Shown: positions 23,032 through 31,501, counted from the first letter of the stretch. The stretch is 34,451 bases of DNA from Clostridia bacterium (GCA_017455185.1 JAFTBN010000021.1:85897-120347); one strand, 5' to 3'. Made by a program: numbers and translations. The notes: generated by a model not told the origin, from the sequence alone.

Positions 23032-24822
23032 TCAGTTTGCTTTTTTCTCAATCAGAAGGATCGAGTTGGCGCAGGGCCGCACGTCTCCGTCGCTCGGATG
23101 CGTCATGACCTCAAGCTCACCCGTCTCCCCGTTTTCAAGATAGAGCACGCTCGATCCGCCTCCGTCCAGGTTCAGGGCATCCGTCGCGCCCAGATACCGG
23201 AAAATGAGGGCCATATCCATGAACGAGGCGCCGTTGGATATCTCAGGCTGACGCCCGTCGATTTCCACCAGGTACAGCGTTCCTTCCTTGTCGTATCCGA
23301 TGGCCGTACGAGGATGGTTGGTCACGAAGAAATCATCGTTGATGGGAACCTCGATTTTGCCCCCGCTGATGATGATGCCCTCACCGCCGACCAGCTGCGT
23401 CCAAAGGTTGCTCTTCATCTGTTTGCCGATGTAGAAGGATCCGTCCTTCTTGATGCCGAAGCAATGTTTGGTCCAGGCAGGCTGCCCGTGTGTATCCACG
23501 TATTTTTCGGCGATTTCCACCCCGTTCTGATACATGGGGCCCAGAGGACATTTGTCAGTATAGTCAAACAGGTCGCCGTTGGCGGCCGCAATGACATTCA
23601 CGCCCCATTTCTCCTCGGCCGCCTTGGCCTGCCCCAGAGGCGTCTGCAAGACGTTGATATAGTCCTGCGCATTCGGGCTGCCGATCAGGACGTCCACCGA
23701 GCCCTTTTTGGCGACAATTGCCTTGACAAGGACGGGCTTTTCCTTTTTGTTCGTATAATTCAGTTCGATGTAGGTGATTCCGTCCCTGACCTCGGTATCC
23801 TGCCGCCCGACCAGACGGAGCCGGTTGTCATACAGAGTGCCGGAAAGATAGGTCAGCCGGGTCAGATCGGAAGTTTCAATTCCGACCTTCTCCTCCCCGG
23901 AATCCGAAAGGTCAAGATACTCGGAAAGAAACGCCCCTACGGCTTCCTTCAGTCCGCCTGACGGCGCTTCGATCAGAACCGACTGCCCGCTGCGGTCGAT
24001 TGAATAAAACAGTTCGCCCGATCCGCCGAGAAGGTAAATCCCGGGAAGGTCATATGAACCAGCCTTCCCCTGCACGAGTCTGGGCATATATCCCGTCAGG
24101 CTTGTCACGCGGTCCGTGATTTCCTTGCCTGCCGTCTTGCCCTCGTTATCCAGATAGAACACGGTCATTCCGCCGGCGCCCATTCCGTTGAACGTCAGCT
24201 CGGAAATCGGATACGAGCCCTGGCGGACCGTCTTTCCGGCGCCGACCTCAATCCCGGCCGCATGACCGGTTCCCGGTCCGGTGTATCCGTACTGATCCGA
24301 GAGGAAATCCCCGGCTGCCGAGCGCAGCGAGTCCGCATTCCAGCCAGCCAGGACGACAACGCCCTCCTCCGGAACGGAATAGAGGTAATCCTTTTCACGC
24401 AGCGTGGCCATGGCAGAAGCGGAAGCGCTGTCCGCCGTATCGCCGATCAGAATCCGATGGCCCCCGTCCGGACTTTTATCCGAATAGGAAGAACTCTCGA
24501 CTTTCAGGGAAACGCCGAACAGTTCCTTTACCGCATCCCCGACGGCCTTTGCGGCAGACTCGGCTCCGGGAGCGCAATACAAACGGAACGTTCCGTCCAG
24601 AACCATTCCCGAAGGCTCCGGCTCGGTTTCATCCCCACCCTGCTGGTCGGTCTCGGTATCGGTCCCGCCCTGAACCGGAAGTGTGTCCGATTCGGACTGT
24701 GTTTCGGTTTTCGGGTCGGGAGTCGAACCGGCGCAGCCGGCGCAGACCGGAAGCAAAACAAAAAGACACAATACCGCGCATAAAAAGCGGATCCACGTAC
24801 TCCTGACAAAACAATCTTTCAT
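23032..24822 (-). CDS. Lipoprotein with phosphodiester glycosidase (NAGPA) domain
   Basis: A 596-residue exported lipoprotein. Signal peptide with lipobox CAGC (Cys30), then a Thr/Glu/Asp-rich linker (about 31-72). Residues about 75-200 carry the same GH67/GH20-type N-terminal domain as the 2735 gene (HRILIGDTADS, VVVLAGWNADSLRSAAGDFL); a second degenerate copy may follow (about 200-310). The C-terminal half is the NAGPA domain: HPRTAIGYDKEGTLYLVEIDGR and ALNLDGGGSSVLYL are its signatures. The family removes sugars linked through phosphodiesters; here it probably acts on a cell-surface polymer or exopolysaccharide. I take ATG 24822; an open upstream extension would precede the signal peptide. 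Its AAGGAG site is 37 nt upstream, with a hairpin between. Confidence 0.88.
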   Translation of the reverse strand: MKDCFVRSTWIRFLCAVLCLFVLLPVCAGCAGSTPDPKTETQSESDTLPVQGGTDTETDQQGGDETEPEPSGMVLDGTFRLYCAPGAESAAKAVGDAVKELFGVSLKVESSSYSDKSPDGGHRILIGDTADSASASAMATLREKDYLYSVPEEGVVVLAGWNADSLRSAAGDFLSDQYGYTGPGTGHAAGIEVGAGKTVRQGSYPISELTFNGMGAGGMTVFYLDNEGKTAGKEITDRVTSLTGYMPRLVQGKAGSYDLPGIYLLGGSGELFYSIDRSGQSVLIEAPSGGLKEAVGAFLSEYLDLSDSGEEKVGIETSDLTRLTYLSGTLYDNRLRLVGRQDTEVRDGITYIELNYTNKKEKPVLVKAIVAKKGSVDVLIGSPNAQDYINVLQTPLGQAKAAEEKWGVNVIAAANGDLFDYTDKCPLGPMYQNGVEIAEKYVDTHGQPAWTKHCFGIKKDGSFYIGKQMKSNLWTQLVGGEGIIISGGKIEVPINDDFFVTNHPRTAIGYDKEGTLYLVEIDGRQPEISNGASFMDMALIFRYLGATDALNLDGGGSSVLYLENGETGELEVMTHPSDGDVRPCANSILLIEKKAN

Positions 24823-24832
24823 TCCCCATTGC

Positions 24833-24857
24833 GGCAGGAGCCCTTCGGGGGCCTGCC
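24833..24857 (-). promoter_or_regulatory. Hairpin between Shine-Dalgarno and start codon of the NAGPA lipoprotein
   Basis: On the minus strand AAGGAG (24860-24865) is followed by GGCAGG (24852-24857), an inner CCC/GGG with a CGAA loop, and CCTGCC (24833-24838), then 10 nt to ATG 24822. Linear spacing is 37 nt, and 12 nt with the hairpin folded. Confidence 0.5.
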
Positions 24858-24880
24858 CTCTCCTTCCTTTCGGATAACCG

Positions 24881-24901
24881 CCGGACCCTGATACGGTCCG
24901 G
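24881..24901 (-). terminator. GC-rich hairpin downstream of the glycerol-1-phosphate dehydrogenase gene
   Basis: CCGGACC and GGTCCGG form a 7-bp stem with a 7-nt loop, 49 nt after the stop of the 24950 gene. On the minus strand it is followed by GCGGTTATCC, without a real U tract, so it is either a weak terminator or an attenuator for the next lipoprotein gene. Confidence 0.3.
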
Positions 24902-24949
24902 GCTTCCGTCATCTTTATTATTCTGTTTTTCCGGGCAAAGCCGGTCTGA

Positions 24950-26062
24950 TTACCAATACCGCTCCATCAGAAGAGGTTTCATCTGCGCTGTCAGACCGAA
25001 CTCATGCGCCAGCGTCAGGACGGTATACCGGTCCCTGACGGTATACGCCTTCTCCAGCATCTCTTCCATGGTTTCTTTCCGGACGCCCATCTCGGAAAAC
25101 CGGACGGGACAGCCCATTCCCTTCAGCCACGCCCTGACCTGCTCCGCTTCCGGCAGACCGGCCGCGATTCCGTCAATCCCCGCCTTGTATGGGAGGTCGA
25201 GATCGTGACTCCGTATATACCGATAGATTTCAAGCGAGACCAGGGTTCCCACGCCGACTTTGAACCCGTGCATGGGAATTCTCTCGCCCCGGCGGGCAAA
25301 ATCCATCTCCAAAAAATGGGACATATGGTGCTCGCTCCCCGAAGCCGGCCTGGAATTGCCGCACATCGCCATGGCCTGACCGGCGGCAAGCAGGGCACGC
25401 ATCAGCCGGTCCACCGCTTCCCCTTTTCCTTCAACAAGCCCGGGGTAGGCATCCATACAAGTGTCCCTCGCCTGCAGCATCCGTTCGTACGCGCCTTCAT
25501 GAATCTCTTCGTTCCGGAGCAGATGCGCCAGCTGCCAGTCCGCCAGACACGTGTATTTGCCGACGATGTCTCCGAACCCGGCAGCCGTCATATCCCGCGG
25601 CGCCCTGCGGATGATGTCCGGATCCAGAAGCACGTCCGACGGAGCGTTGACCGGATCGGTCACCTTAAAGCCGTTCCGCATCAGCGCGGCGCCTTTGGAA
25701 AGATATCCGTCCATGCTCGCCGCAGTCGCCATCACGCCCGAAGGAATGCCGAGACGCGTCGCGACGGATTTGGCCATATCGTTCAGCGTTCCGCTCCCTA
25801 CCGCCAGCACATAATCGCATCCGCGGGACTGCTCAAGGGCAAACGCGCACTCCCCCTCGCGGGGCAGCAGATCCGAGTCGTCAAACAGGACTTCCTTCAC
25901 CCGGACTCCGCGCCGTCCAAGTTCGGCTTCAAGAGGAAGAGCCAAGGGGTGGGTGTTGAGGTCCGAAAGAACAGCCACTGTCTTCCCGTCCATTTTGGAA
26001 AAAAACCGCGGATACCGGCCCCCGGATCCATATTCGATTGACGCCTCACCTGAAGATACCAT
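24950..26062 (-). CDS. sn-glycerol-1-phosphate dehydrogenase family protein (AraM/EgsA)
   Basis: A 370-residue iron-type alcohol dehydrogenase-fold enzyme. The nucleotide-binding loop is VLAVGSGTLNDMAK, followed by MATAASMDGYLSKGAAL; metal ligands are expected in AAGFGD, SGSEHHMSHFLE and MHGFKVGVG, all present. Archaeal EgsA and Bacillus AraM reduce dihydroxyacetone phosphate to glycerol 1-phosphate; in Bacillus this feeds heptaprenylglycerol ether synthesis with PcrB. No PcrB or arabinose gene lies in the window. ATG 26062 has a GGGCGGAG site upstream and a consensus promoter. It is a single-gene unit. Confidence 0.87.
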   Translation of the reverse strand: MVSSGEASIEYGSGGRYPRFFSKMDGKTVAVLSDLNTHPLALPLEAELGRRGVRVKEVLFDDSDLLPREGECAFALEQSRGCDYVLAVGSGTLNDMAKSVATRLGIPSGVMATAASMDGYLSKGAALMRNGFKVTDPVNAPSDVLLDPDIIRRAPRDMTAAGFGDIVGKYTCLADWQLAHLLRNEEIHEGAYERMLQARDTCMDAYPGLVEGKGEAVDRLMRALLAAGQAMAMCGNSRPASGSEHHMSHFLEMDFARRGERIPMHGFKVGVGTLVSLEIYRYIRSHDLDLPYKAGIDGIAAGLPEAEQVRAWLKGMGCPVRFSEMGVRKETMEEMLEKAYTVRDRYTVLTLAHEFGLTAQMKPLLMERYW

Positions 26063-26090
26063 ACTCCGCCCTCTTCTTTTTCATGCCTGT

Positions 26091-26120
26091 ATTGTAGCCC
26101 AAAGGGAGCATTCTTGTCAA
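26091..26120 (-). promoter_or_regulatory. Sigma-A promoter of the glycerol-1-phosphate dehydrogenase gene
   Basis: On the minus strand TTGACA (26115-26120), 18 bp, TACAAT (26091-26096). Confidence 0.85.
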
Positions 26121-26213
26121 GTCAAAGCCCGGTTCCGGGCCGATTTTCCCCGCTTTGCGCGCCCGGCTTCCGGCAGCCGGATTCCGGCATTTCAAAGCAA
26201 GCGTTTTTTTCTG

Positions 26214-26242
26214 TTGACAATCTTTCTCTTTTTATGTATAAT
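26214..26242 (+). promoter_or_regulatory. Consensus sigma-A promoter of the LRR lipoprotein
   Basis: TTGACA (26214-26219), exactly 17 bp, TATAAT (26237-26242). The transcript would have about a 90-nt leader before ATG 26341. Confidence 0.9.
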
Positions 26243-26303
26243 GGGAAAGCAAGTTTGTATCAGACGTACAGGCCTGCCTCCAACTCTTAGTTTTGAAAGG
26301 AGA

Positions 26304-26324
26304 GCGGCTGCGCATTTCCGCCGC
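26304..26324 (+). promoter_or_regulatory. Hairpin between Shine-Dalgarno and start codon of the LRR lipoprotein
   Basis: AAGGAG (26297-26302) is followed by GCGGC and GCCGC (5-bp all-GC stem, 11-nt loop), then 16 nt and ATG 26341. Linear spacing is 38 nt, and 17 nt with the hairpin folded. There is no other ribosome site close to the ATG. Confidence 0.4.
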
Positions 26325-26340
26325 AACTGCATAATTTTCA

Positions 26341-27338
26341 TGAAAAAAATCATTCTGGTTGTCCTTTGCTTCGCTCTGCTGTTCAGCGTCGTTTCCTGCA
26401 AAAGCAAGGACGACGACAAAAGATCTCTGGCGGACGAAGAAATTCTGGAAGAAAAATATACAACCGCGGAAGGGGAAACCTTTCAATATGAGCCCGTGAC
26501 TTCCGATTCGGTCAGAATCATCGGATACCGCGGAAGCGCCTTCAGACACGGAGTCGTCATTCCTTCTGTCATCAACGAAAAGCAGGTGGTGGAAATCGGG
26601 GATCAGGTCTTTTATTTCATGTCCAACCTGACTGAAATCACCATTCCCGATTCGGTCACTGCAATCGGCAAGTACGCCTTTGCAGGCTGCACGCAACTGA
26701 CCTCAATCAAACTTCCCGCCGAACTGGTTCTTCTGGGCGAAGGCGCGTTCTATCAGTGCATCGGCCTTACCTCCGTCACGGCCGGGTCCAAACTGACAAC
26801 CATTTCCGATAATGCATTTTACGGATGTTCCGCTATGAAATCCATAAGCGAAATGCCCGCATTGAAAATCATCGGCAAGGCTGCGTTCTTCAAGTGCGAC
26901 AGTCTGACCGAAATGGTCCTGCCGGAAGGTCTGGAGGAAATCGGCGAAATGGCCTTCTACTATTGCCATTCTCTTGCCTCCATCAACATTCCCGCCTCGG
27001 TTGGAGAAGATAAAATCGGCGAATACGCATTCCGTCAGGAATCCGAAGACTCCGTAACCAAGACGGAAGGCGAGGACGGCGAACCTATGACCTACGTTCA
27101 GCTGGTCATCACCACGGTTCCCGGTTCTTACGGGGAACAATACGTGGAAGAAAACGATCTGCTTCCTCCGGAAGAAAAACCGGAAACTCCCCCTGAAAAG
27201 GAAAGCGAAACCGAGCAGGAATCCGGAGCGGAACAGGAATCCGGAGCAGAACAGGAATCCGGAGCAGAACAGGAATCCGGAGCAGAACAGGAATCCGGTG
27301 AAAGCGAGTCCGGAGAGAACGAATCCGAATCCGAGTAA
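26341..27338 (+). CDS. BspA-type leucine-rich-repeat lipoprotein
   Basis: A 332-residue exported lipoprotein with signal peptide and lipobox VVSC (Cys20). Residues about 70-235 contain five to six BspA/LRR_5 repeats of the form LTEITIPDSVTAIGKYAFAGCTQ. A hydrophilic tail from about 265 is Glu/Pro/Ser-rich and includes EQESGA repeated (see repeat feature). Such proteins sit on the cell surface and bind host or bacterial ligands; the specific ligand is unknown. ATG 26341 is the only start that gives a signal peptide. A consensus promoter drives it, and its ribosome site is separated from the start by a hairpin. Confidence 0.87.
27213..27302 (+). repeat. Five 18-bp tandem repeats coding EQESGA
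   Basis: Units at 27213, 27231, 27249, 27267 and 27285, each close to GAACAGGAATCCGGAGCA; the third and fourth are identical and the last ends GGTGAA. In frame, so copy-number changes would only alter tail length. Confidence 0.95.
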
Positions 27339-27381
27339 GACCGGGCGAATCCCGCATTCCCTCATTCCCTATTTTCATAAG

Positions 27382-27415
27382 AGAAAGCCGCGCATGGAAG
27401 CGCGGCTTTCTTTTC
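27382..27415. terminator. Terminator between convergent LRR lipoprotein and phosphoesterase genes
   Basis: GAAAGCCGCGC (27383-27393) and GCGCGGCTTTC (27400-27410) form an 11-bp stem with a 6-nt loop followed by TTTT on the plus strand; the complement also has a T-rich tail. Confidence 0.92.
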
Positions 27416-27436
27416 TGATTTCCATCGGTCCCCGGA

Positions 27437-28225
27437 TCATGTTTCGGGAACGCACAATTGCAGGAGCATGATCTCGGTTGGATTGAACAGACGGGGAATG
27501 CCCGTATTGTTCGACACGCCCGCACTGACAGCCAGACAGCCTTCCCCTCCCTTTCTGAAAAGGCCCCGGGTCCACTTGGGAAAAAGTCCCTGACCGGGAG
27601 AATAGAGACCCCGGCCAAAAAGACGGATCTGTCCGCCGTGCGCATGTCCGGCCACCGTAACGTCCAGCGCGTATCGGAACAGGTCCTGCATGTAATACTC
27701 GGGCTGATGGCACAAAAGGATTTTCACGCCGGGCAAAGAGGCCATCTTCCCGGCAAAGGCAAGATCCGGCCCGCTTTCGCGCAGCGTTCCCTCGGCGTCC
27801 CGGGCAAGGCCGGACGAAAGACCGCCGATGACCAGCTCATCCCGCAGAACCCATTCGTTTGTCAGAAGGCATACGCCGTCCCCGGCCAGACGCTCGCGAT
27901 ACCGTTCCACCGCATCTGCCTCCACGTGAAGAGAAGCGGGGTTCGGTCGGCTCGAATGGCATCCTCCGATTTCGTGATTGCCAAGCGATACATACGTCGG
28001 CGCGATGGCCGCGCACGCTCGGGCAAACGCAAACCCGTAGCGGGACGGATCCCGGATGTCCTCGGTCAGGTCCCCCGGAATGAGAATCAGGTCGGGCGAG
28101 CTTTCGGCCAGAGCTTCAAGCGCCCGCTGGCCGTACCGGGCCTGGTCGTGTACATCCGACGCAACTGCGGCAAGCCGGGGCTTTACCAGTCCCGGCACCG
28201 TTATGGAATAGCGCGTCTGACGCAT
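27437..28225 (-). CDS. Calcineurin-like metallophosphoesterase (YaeI/YkuE type)
   Basis: A 262-residue binuclear-metal phosphoesterase. Motifs in order: VASDVHD (DxH), LIPGDLTED (GDxx), SLGNHE (GNHE), LLCHQPEYY and VAGHAHGGQIRLF (GHxH). Relatives hydrolyse lipid-linked or sugar-nucleotide phosphates such as UDP-diacylglucosamine, but the substrate cannot be read here. It lacks the N-terminal membrane anchor or Tat signal of YkuE. Its ATG 28225 shares one base with the TGA of the nucleotidyltransferase gene, so translation is coupled. Last gene of a three-gene operon starting with ribokinase. Confidence 0.88.
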   Translation of the reverse strand: MRQTRYSITVPGLVKPRLAAVASDVHDQARYGQRALEALAESSPDLILIPGDLTEDIRDPSRYGFAFARACAAIAPTYVSLGNHEIGGCHSSRPNPASLHVEADAVERYRERLAGDGVCLLTNEWVLRDELVIGGLSSGLARDAEGTLRESGPDLAFAGKMASLPGVKILLCHQPEYYMQDLFRYALDVTVAGHAHGGQIRLFGRGLYSPGQGLFPKWTRGLFRKGGEGCLAVSAGVSNNTGIPRLFNPTEIMLLQLCVPET

Positions 28226-29154
28226 CAGGCCCTACCGAAAAGACCCGCCGGATAAACTCCCTTCCGGCAAAGAGCCTTAAAATGTTCCTGCACCACAGGC
28301 GTGTCCGCCGCGTAGGTTACACCGAACCAGGTCGAGTCCGTATGAAGCACCCGGATGGAGGCCGTCTTCTCCTGCAGCATCTCGTTGAGAACCTCGGGAA
28401 GCAGGAACTCGGCTTTCAGGGCCGTCGGGGGCGTGTTCTGCAGGAACCGGACGAACTTCTCCTGCAGCACATCGAATATGCCAGGAGTCAGGCCCCACAT
28501 GTTCATGGAAACCGGTGCACCGTATTCCACTTTGACCAGGGTGCCGTCATCCTGACGGGACGCGGCTCCGCCTTCCACCTTTTCTATGTGATGCGTCTCA
28601 CAGATGGACTCCAGATACCCGTCCGGGCTGACCGAACAGATACCGCGTGATACGCCGCCGTTGTCGCTGAGCGTATTGCAGAGTTTGTAACCGCTCATAC
28701 AGAAATTGAACACACCGTCCGTCTTTTCCTCGGTCGCGCGCAGATACTGCACCATATTGGCAAACACGTCCGTCCCGTAGTAATCGTCCGCATTGATGAC
28801 AATAAAGGGACCGTCCACGATTCCCTTGCAGCTCAGCACCGCCTGGCCTGTGCCCCAGGGCTTGATGCGGCCCTGCGGAACGGTAAAGCCGTCCGGCAGA
28901 TCGTCTTTCTCCTGGAACGCGTAAGCCACCGGGCAGACCTTGGCAATCCGGTCGCCGATGATTTCCTTGAAATCCTTCTCCAGATCATGGCGGATGATAA
29001 AGACCACTTTCGATACGCCCGCCTTCAGAGCGTCGTAAATCGCGTAGTCCATGATGATTTCGCCCTTGGGTCCCATCGCCGTCAGCTGCTTGATGCCGCC
29101 GCCGAATCTGGACCCTATGCCCGCTGCCATGACAACCAAAGTAATATCCTTCAT
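28225..29154 (-). CDS. Sugar-phosphate nucleotidyltransferase family protein
   Basis: A 309-residue NTP-transferase. The N-terminal signature is LVVMAAGIGSRFGGGIKQL followed by GPKGEIIMDYAIYDAL, and the metal site is INADDYYG. It resembles glucose-1-phosphate uridylyl/thymidylyltransferases, but the C-terminal part is not of a known acyltransferase type, so the sugar and the nucleotide are open. I start at ATG 29154 with AAGGAAAAT directly upstream; an in-frame extension overlaps the intergenic gap and is unlikely. Between ribokinase (28 nt) and the phosphoesterase (1-nt overlap). Confidence 0.85.
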   Translation of the reverse strand: MKDITLVVMAAGIGSRFGGGIKQLTAMGPKGEIIMDYAIYDALKAGVSKVVFIIRHDLEKDFKEIIGDRIAKVCPVAYAFQEKDDLPDGFTVPQGRIKPWGTGQAVLSCKGIVDGPFIVINADDYYGTDVFANMVQYLRATEEKTDGVFNFCMSGYKLCNTLSDNGGVSRGICSVSPDGYLESICETHHIEKVEGGAASRQDDGTLVKVEYGAPVSMNMWGLTPGIFDVLQEKFVRFLQNTPPTALKAEFLLPEVLNEMLQEKTASIRVLHTDSTWFGVTYAADTPVVQEHFKALCRKGVYPAGLFGRA

Positions 29155-29182
29155 ATTTTCCTTCTTTCGGCCTTCCGACCTG

Positions 29183-30124
29183 TTATTTTTCAATCTCAAT
29201 GCCGTATTCCGCCTTCAGCTTGGCAACGATTTCGTTCCGGTAAGGCATCGACAGCGAAGCGCCCGGCTTTGTCACCGACAAGGCGGCCGCGCAGTTGGCA
29301 AACTTCAATGCGACGTCGGGGGACAATCCTTCCGACAGAGCACAGGCAAACGCGCCGTTGAACGCGTCCCCGGCTCCGGTCGTATCCACAACCGGCACCT
29401 TCAGTGCGTCCAGCGTCGTTCCCTTCTTTCCGTCGTGCCAGAAAACGCCCCTGGAACCCAGCGTCAGAATCACATTCTTCACCCCCAGGGCAAAGAACTT
29501 GCGCGCCGCTTCCTCGCAATCCTCGGCCGTCCGGACCGGAACGCCGGTATACTGTTCGGCCTCGGTCTCGTTGGGCGTGACGTAGTCCACCCCGGAGAAA
29601 ACCTCGGGCGGAAAATCCCGGCAGGGTGCAGGATTGACAATCAGGGGAACCCCGTAAGTCCGGGCCAGTTCTTTGGCCTCCAGAATCGGCTCCAGACCGG
29701 TTTCAAACTGAACCAGGACCGCGCCCGCTCCCGCGAACTCCTCCTCCGCCATGCGGACATCCTCCCGCGAGAGAACCTCGTTGGCACCCAGGAACACAGC
29801 AATGCGGTTCTGCCCGCTCTGCTGTTCCACTTCGATCAGCGCCATGCCGGTGCTTTGGTCGGGCGTTGCCAGGATGTACTTTTGGCTCATTTTCTCATTC
29901 TGGTAATGCTCCCGCAGAACCTGACCCGGAAAATCCTCTCCGCGACGGGCAATCAGACAGACGTCCGCTCCCGCACGGTGGGCGGCGGTCATCTGATTCG
30001 AGCCTTTCCCGCCCGGGCCAAACTGAACGCGGTTCCCCTGCACCGTCTGTCCGGGAACGGGAAAACGCTGCACGTATCCCGTCACGTCGGTGATGGCCGA
30101 ACCCGGCCCTACTACTTTTCCCAT
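29183..30124 (-). CDS. rbsK: Ribokinase
   Basis: A 313-residue PfkB-family kinase, ATP-dependent phosphorylation of D-ribose at O5. The N-terminal signature FGPGGKGSNQMTAAHRAGADV and the C-terminal VVDTTGAGDAFNGAFACALSEG (catalytic Asp in GAGD) match ribokinases rather than fructokinases. ATG 30124 follows AGAGGAAAAG. No ribose transporter is adjacent, so it may serve nucleoside or ribose-phosphate salvage. First gene of the operon; its promoter is divergent from tyrS. Confidence 0.92.
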   Translation of the reverse strand: MGKVVGPGSAITDVTGYVQRFPVPGQTVQGNRVQFGPGGKGSNQMTAAHRAGADVCLIARRGEDFPGQVLREHYQNEKMSQKYILATPDQSTGMALIEVEQQSGQNRIAVFLGANEVLSREDVRMAEEEFAGAGAVLVQFETGLEPILEAKELARTYGVPLIVNPAPCRDFPPEVFSGVDYVTPNETEAEQYTGVPVRTAEDCEEAARKFFALGVKNVILTLGSRGVFWHDGKKGTTLDALKVPVVDTTGAGDAFNGAFACALSEGLSPDVALKFANCAAALSVTKPGASLSMPYRNEIVAKLKAEYGIEIEK

Positions 30125-30166
30125 ATCGCTTTTCCTCTCTTTTCAAAAAAGACTCCGGCGTCTTTG

Positions 30167-30195
30167 ATTTTAGCACAACCGGTGGGCAAAAACAA
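30167..30195 (-). promoter_or_regulatory. Promoter of the ribokinase operon
   Basis: On the minus strand TTGTTT (30190-30195), 17 bp, TAAAAT (30167-30172), 42 nt upstream of the rbsK ATG. Confidence 0.6.
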
Positions 30196-30209
30196 CCCCC
30201 CCGCGGTGC

Positions 30210-30238
30210 TTGACAAAAGAGTGCTAAAAGAATATAAT
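30210..30238 (+). promoter_or_regulatory. Sigma-A promoter of tyrS
   Basis: TTGACA (30210-30215), 17 bp, TATAAT (30233-30238). Only about 40 nt of leader follow, too short for a T-box. Confidence 0.9.
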
Positions 30239-30283
30239 AAGCGCATTCTGTAAGAGATGGAATCCTAGAGGAGAGATCCAATC

Positions 30284-31501
30284 ATGACCATTTACGATGA
30301 ACTGGTTGCCCGCGGTCTGATCGCGCAGGTAACCGATGAAGACAAAATCAAGCAACTGATCAACGAAGGAAAAGCAACCTTCTACATCGGTTTCGATCCG
30401 ACGGCCGATTCGTTGCACGTAGGCCATTTCATGGCTCTGTGTCTGATGAAGCGGCTCCAGATGGCCGGCAACAAGCCGGTTGTCCTGATCGGCGGAGGAA
30501 CCGGATACATTGGCGACCCCTCGGGCCGCACCGACATGCGCTCCATGATGACGCCCGAAATCATCCGGCACAACTGCGAGTGCTTCAAACATCAGATGGA
30601 ACGATTCATTGAGTTCGGGCCGGACAAAGCCGTTATGGTGAACAACGCCGACTGGCTGCTCAAACTGAACTACATCGAGTTGCTCCGCGAAGTCGGCGCC
30701 TGCTTCTCGGTCAACAACATGCTTCGGGCCGAATGCTACAAGCAGCGTATGGAAAAAGGTCTGTCCTTCCTGGAATTCAACTACATGATCATGCAGTCCT
30801 ATGACTTCTACTATCTGTTCCAGAACTACGGCTGCAACATGCAGTTCGGCGGAGACGACCAGTGGTCCAACATGCTGGGCGGAACCGAACTGATCCGCCG
30901 CAAGCTGGGCAAGGATGCCTACGCCATGACCATTACCCTTCTGCTCAACTCGGAAGGAAAGAAAATGGGCAAGACCGCATCGGGTGCCGTATGGCTCGAT
31001 CCCAACAAGACCTCTCCGTTCGACTTCTACCAGTACTGGAGAAACGTCGACGACGCGGACGTGCTCAAATGCATCCGCATGCTGACCTTCCTCCCCATCG
31101 AGGAAATCGAGGCCATGAAGGACTGGGAAGGCGCCAAGCTGAACGAAGCCAAGGAAATACTGGCCTTTGAGCTGACCAAACTGGTTCACGGCGAAGAGGA
31201 AGCGAACAAGGCGCAGGCCAGTGCAAAAGCGCTCTTCAGCGCAGGAGACGTTTCCAACATGCCGACGGTAACGCTGGACGCATCCGCCCTGAAAGACGGA
31301 AAAGCCGATATCCTGACCCTTCTGACAGCCTCAGGCCTTGTCTCTTCCCGTTCGGATGCCCGTCGTGCAGTGGAACAGGGCGGCGTTACGGTCAACAACG
31401 AAAAAGTCTCGGATATCCGGGCAGAATACGACGAAGCTTCCCTGAAGGAAGGCATCGTGCTCCGCCGCGGGAAAAAGAACTATATGAAAGTGACCCTGTA
31501 A
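30284..31501 (+). CDS. tyrS: Tyrosyl-tRNA synthetase
   Basis: A 405-residue TyrRS. The class I motifs are HVGH (residues 45-48) and KMGKT (227-231). The tyrosine pocket region includes [25 protein letters not shown] and [15 protein letters not shown]-terminal S4 RNA-binding domain (about 340-405) ends VNNEKVSD...[13 protein letters not shown]. The length is typical. ATG 30284 follows GAGGAG by about 10 nt. It is a monocistronic unit ended by the terminator at 31591-31633. Confidence 0.97.
   Translation: MTIYDELVARGLIAQVTDEDKIKQLINEGKATFYIGFDPTADSLHVGHFMALCLMKRLQMAGNKPVVLIGGGTGYIGDPSGRTDMRSMMTPEIIRHNCECFKHQMERFIEFGPDKAVMVNNADWLLKLNYIELLREVGACFSVNNMLRAECYKQRMEKGLSFLEFNYMIMQSYDFYYLFQNYGCNMQFGGDDQWSNMLGGTELIRRKLGKDAYAMTITLLLNSEGKKMGKTASGAVWLDPNKTSPFDFYQYWRNVDDADVLKCIRMLTFLPIEEIEAMKDWEGAKLNEAKEILAFELTKLVHGEEEANKAQASAKALFSAGDVSNMPTVTLDASALKDGKADILTLLTASGLVSSRSDARRAVEQGGVTVNNEKVSDIRAEYDEASLKEGIVLRRGKKNYMKVTL

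Noticed and set aside
27213..27302. CRISPR-like repeat
   Set aside because: Units are contiguous 18-mers in an open frame without spacers.
30201..30227. HrcA/CIRCE operator before tyrS
   Set aside because: GAGTGCTAA is present, but the partner TTAGCACTC nine bases upstream is not (CCGCGGTGC instead).
30239..30283. T-box leader for tyrS
   Set aside because: The leader is only about 40 nt; no room for a specifier stem. The aspS and metG upstream gaps are also too short.
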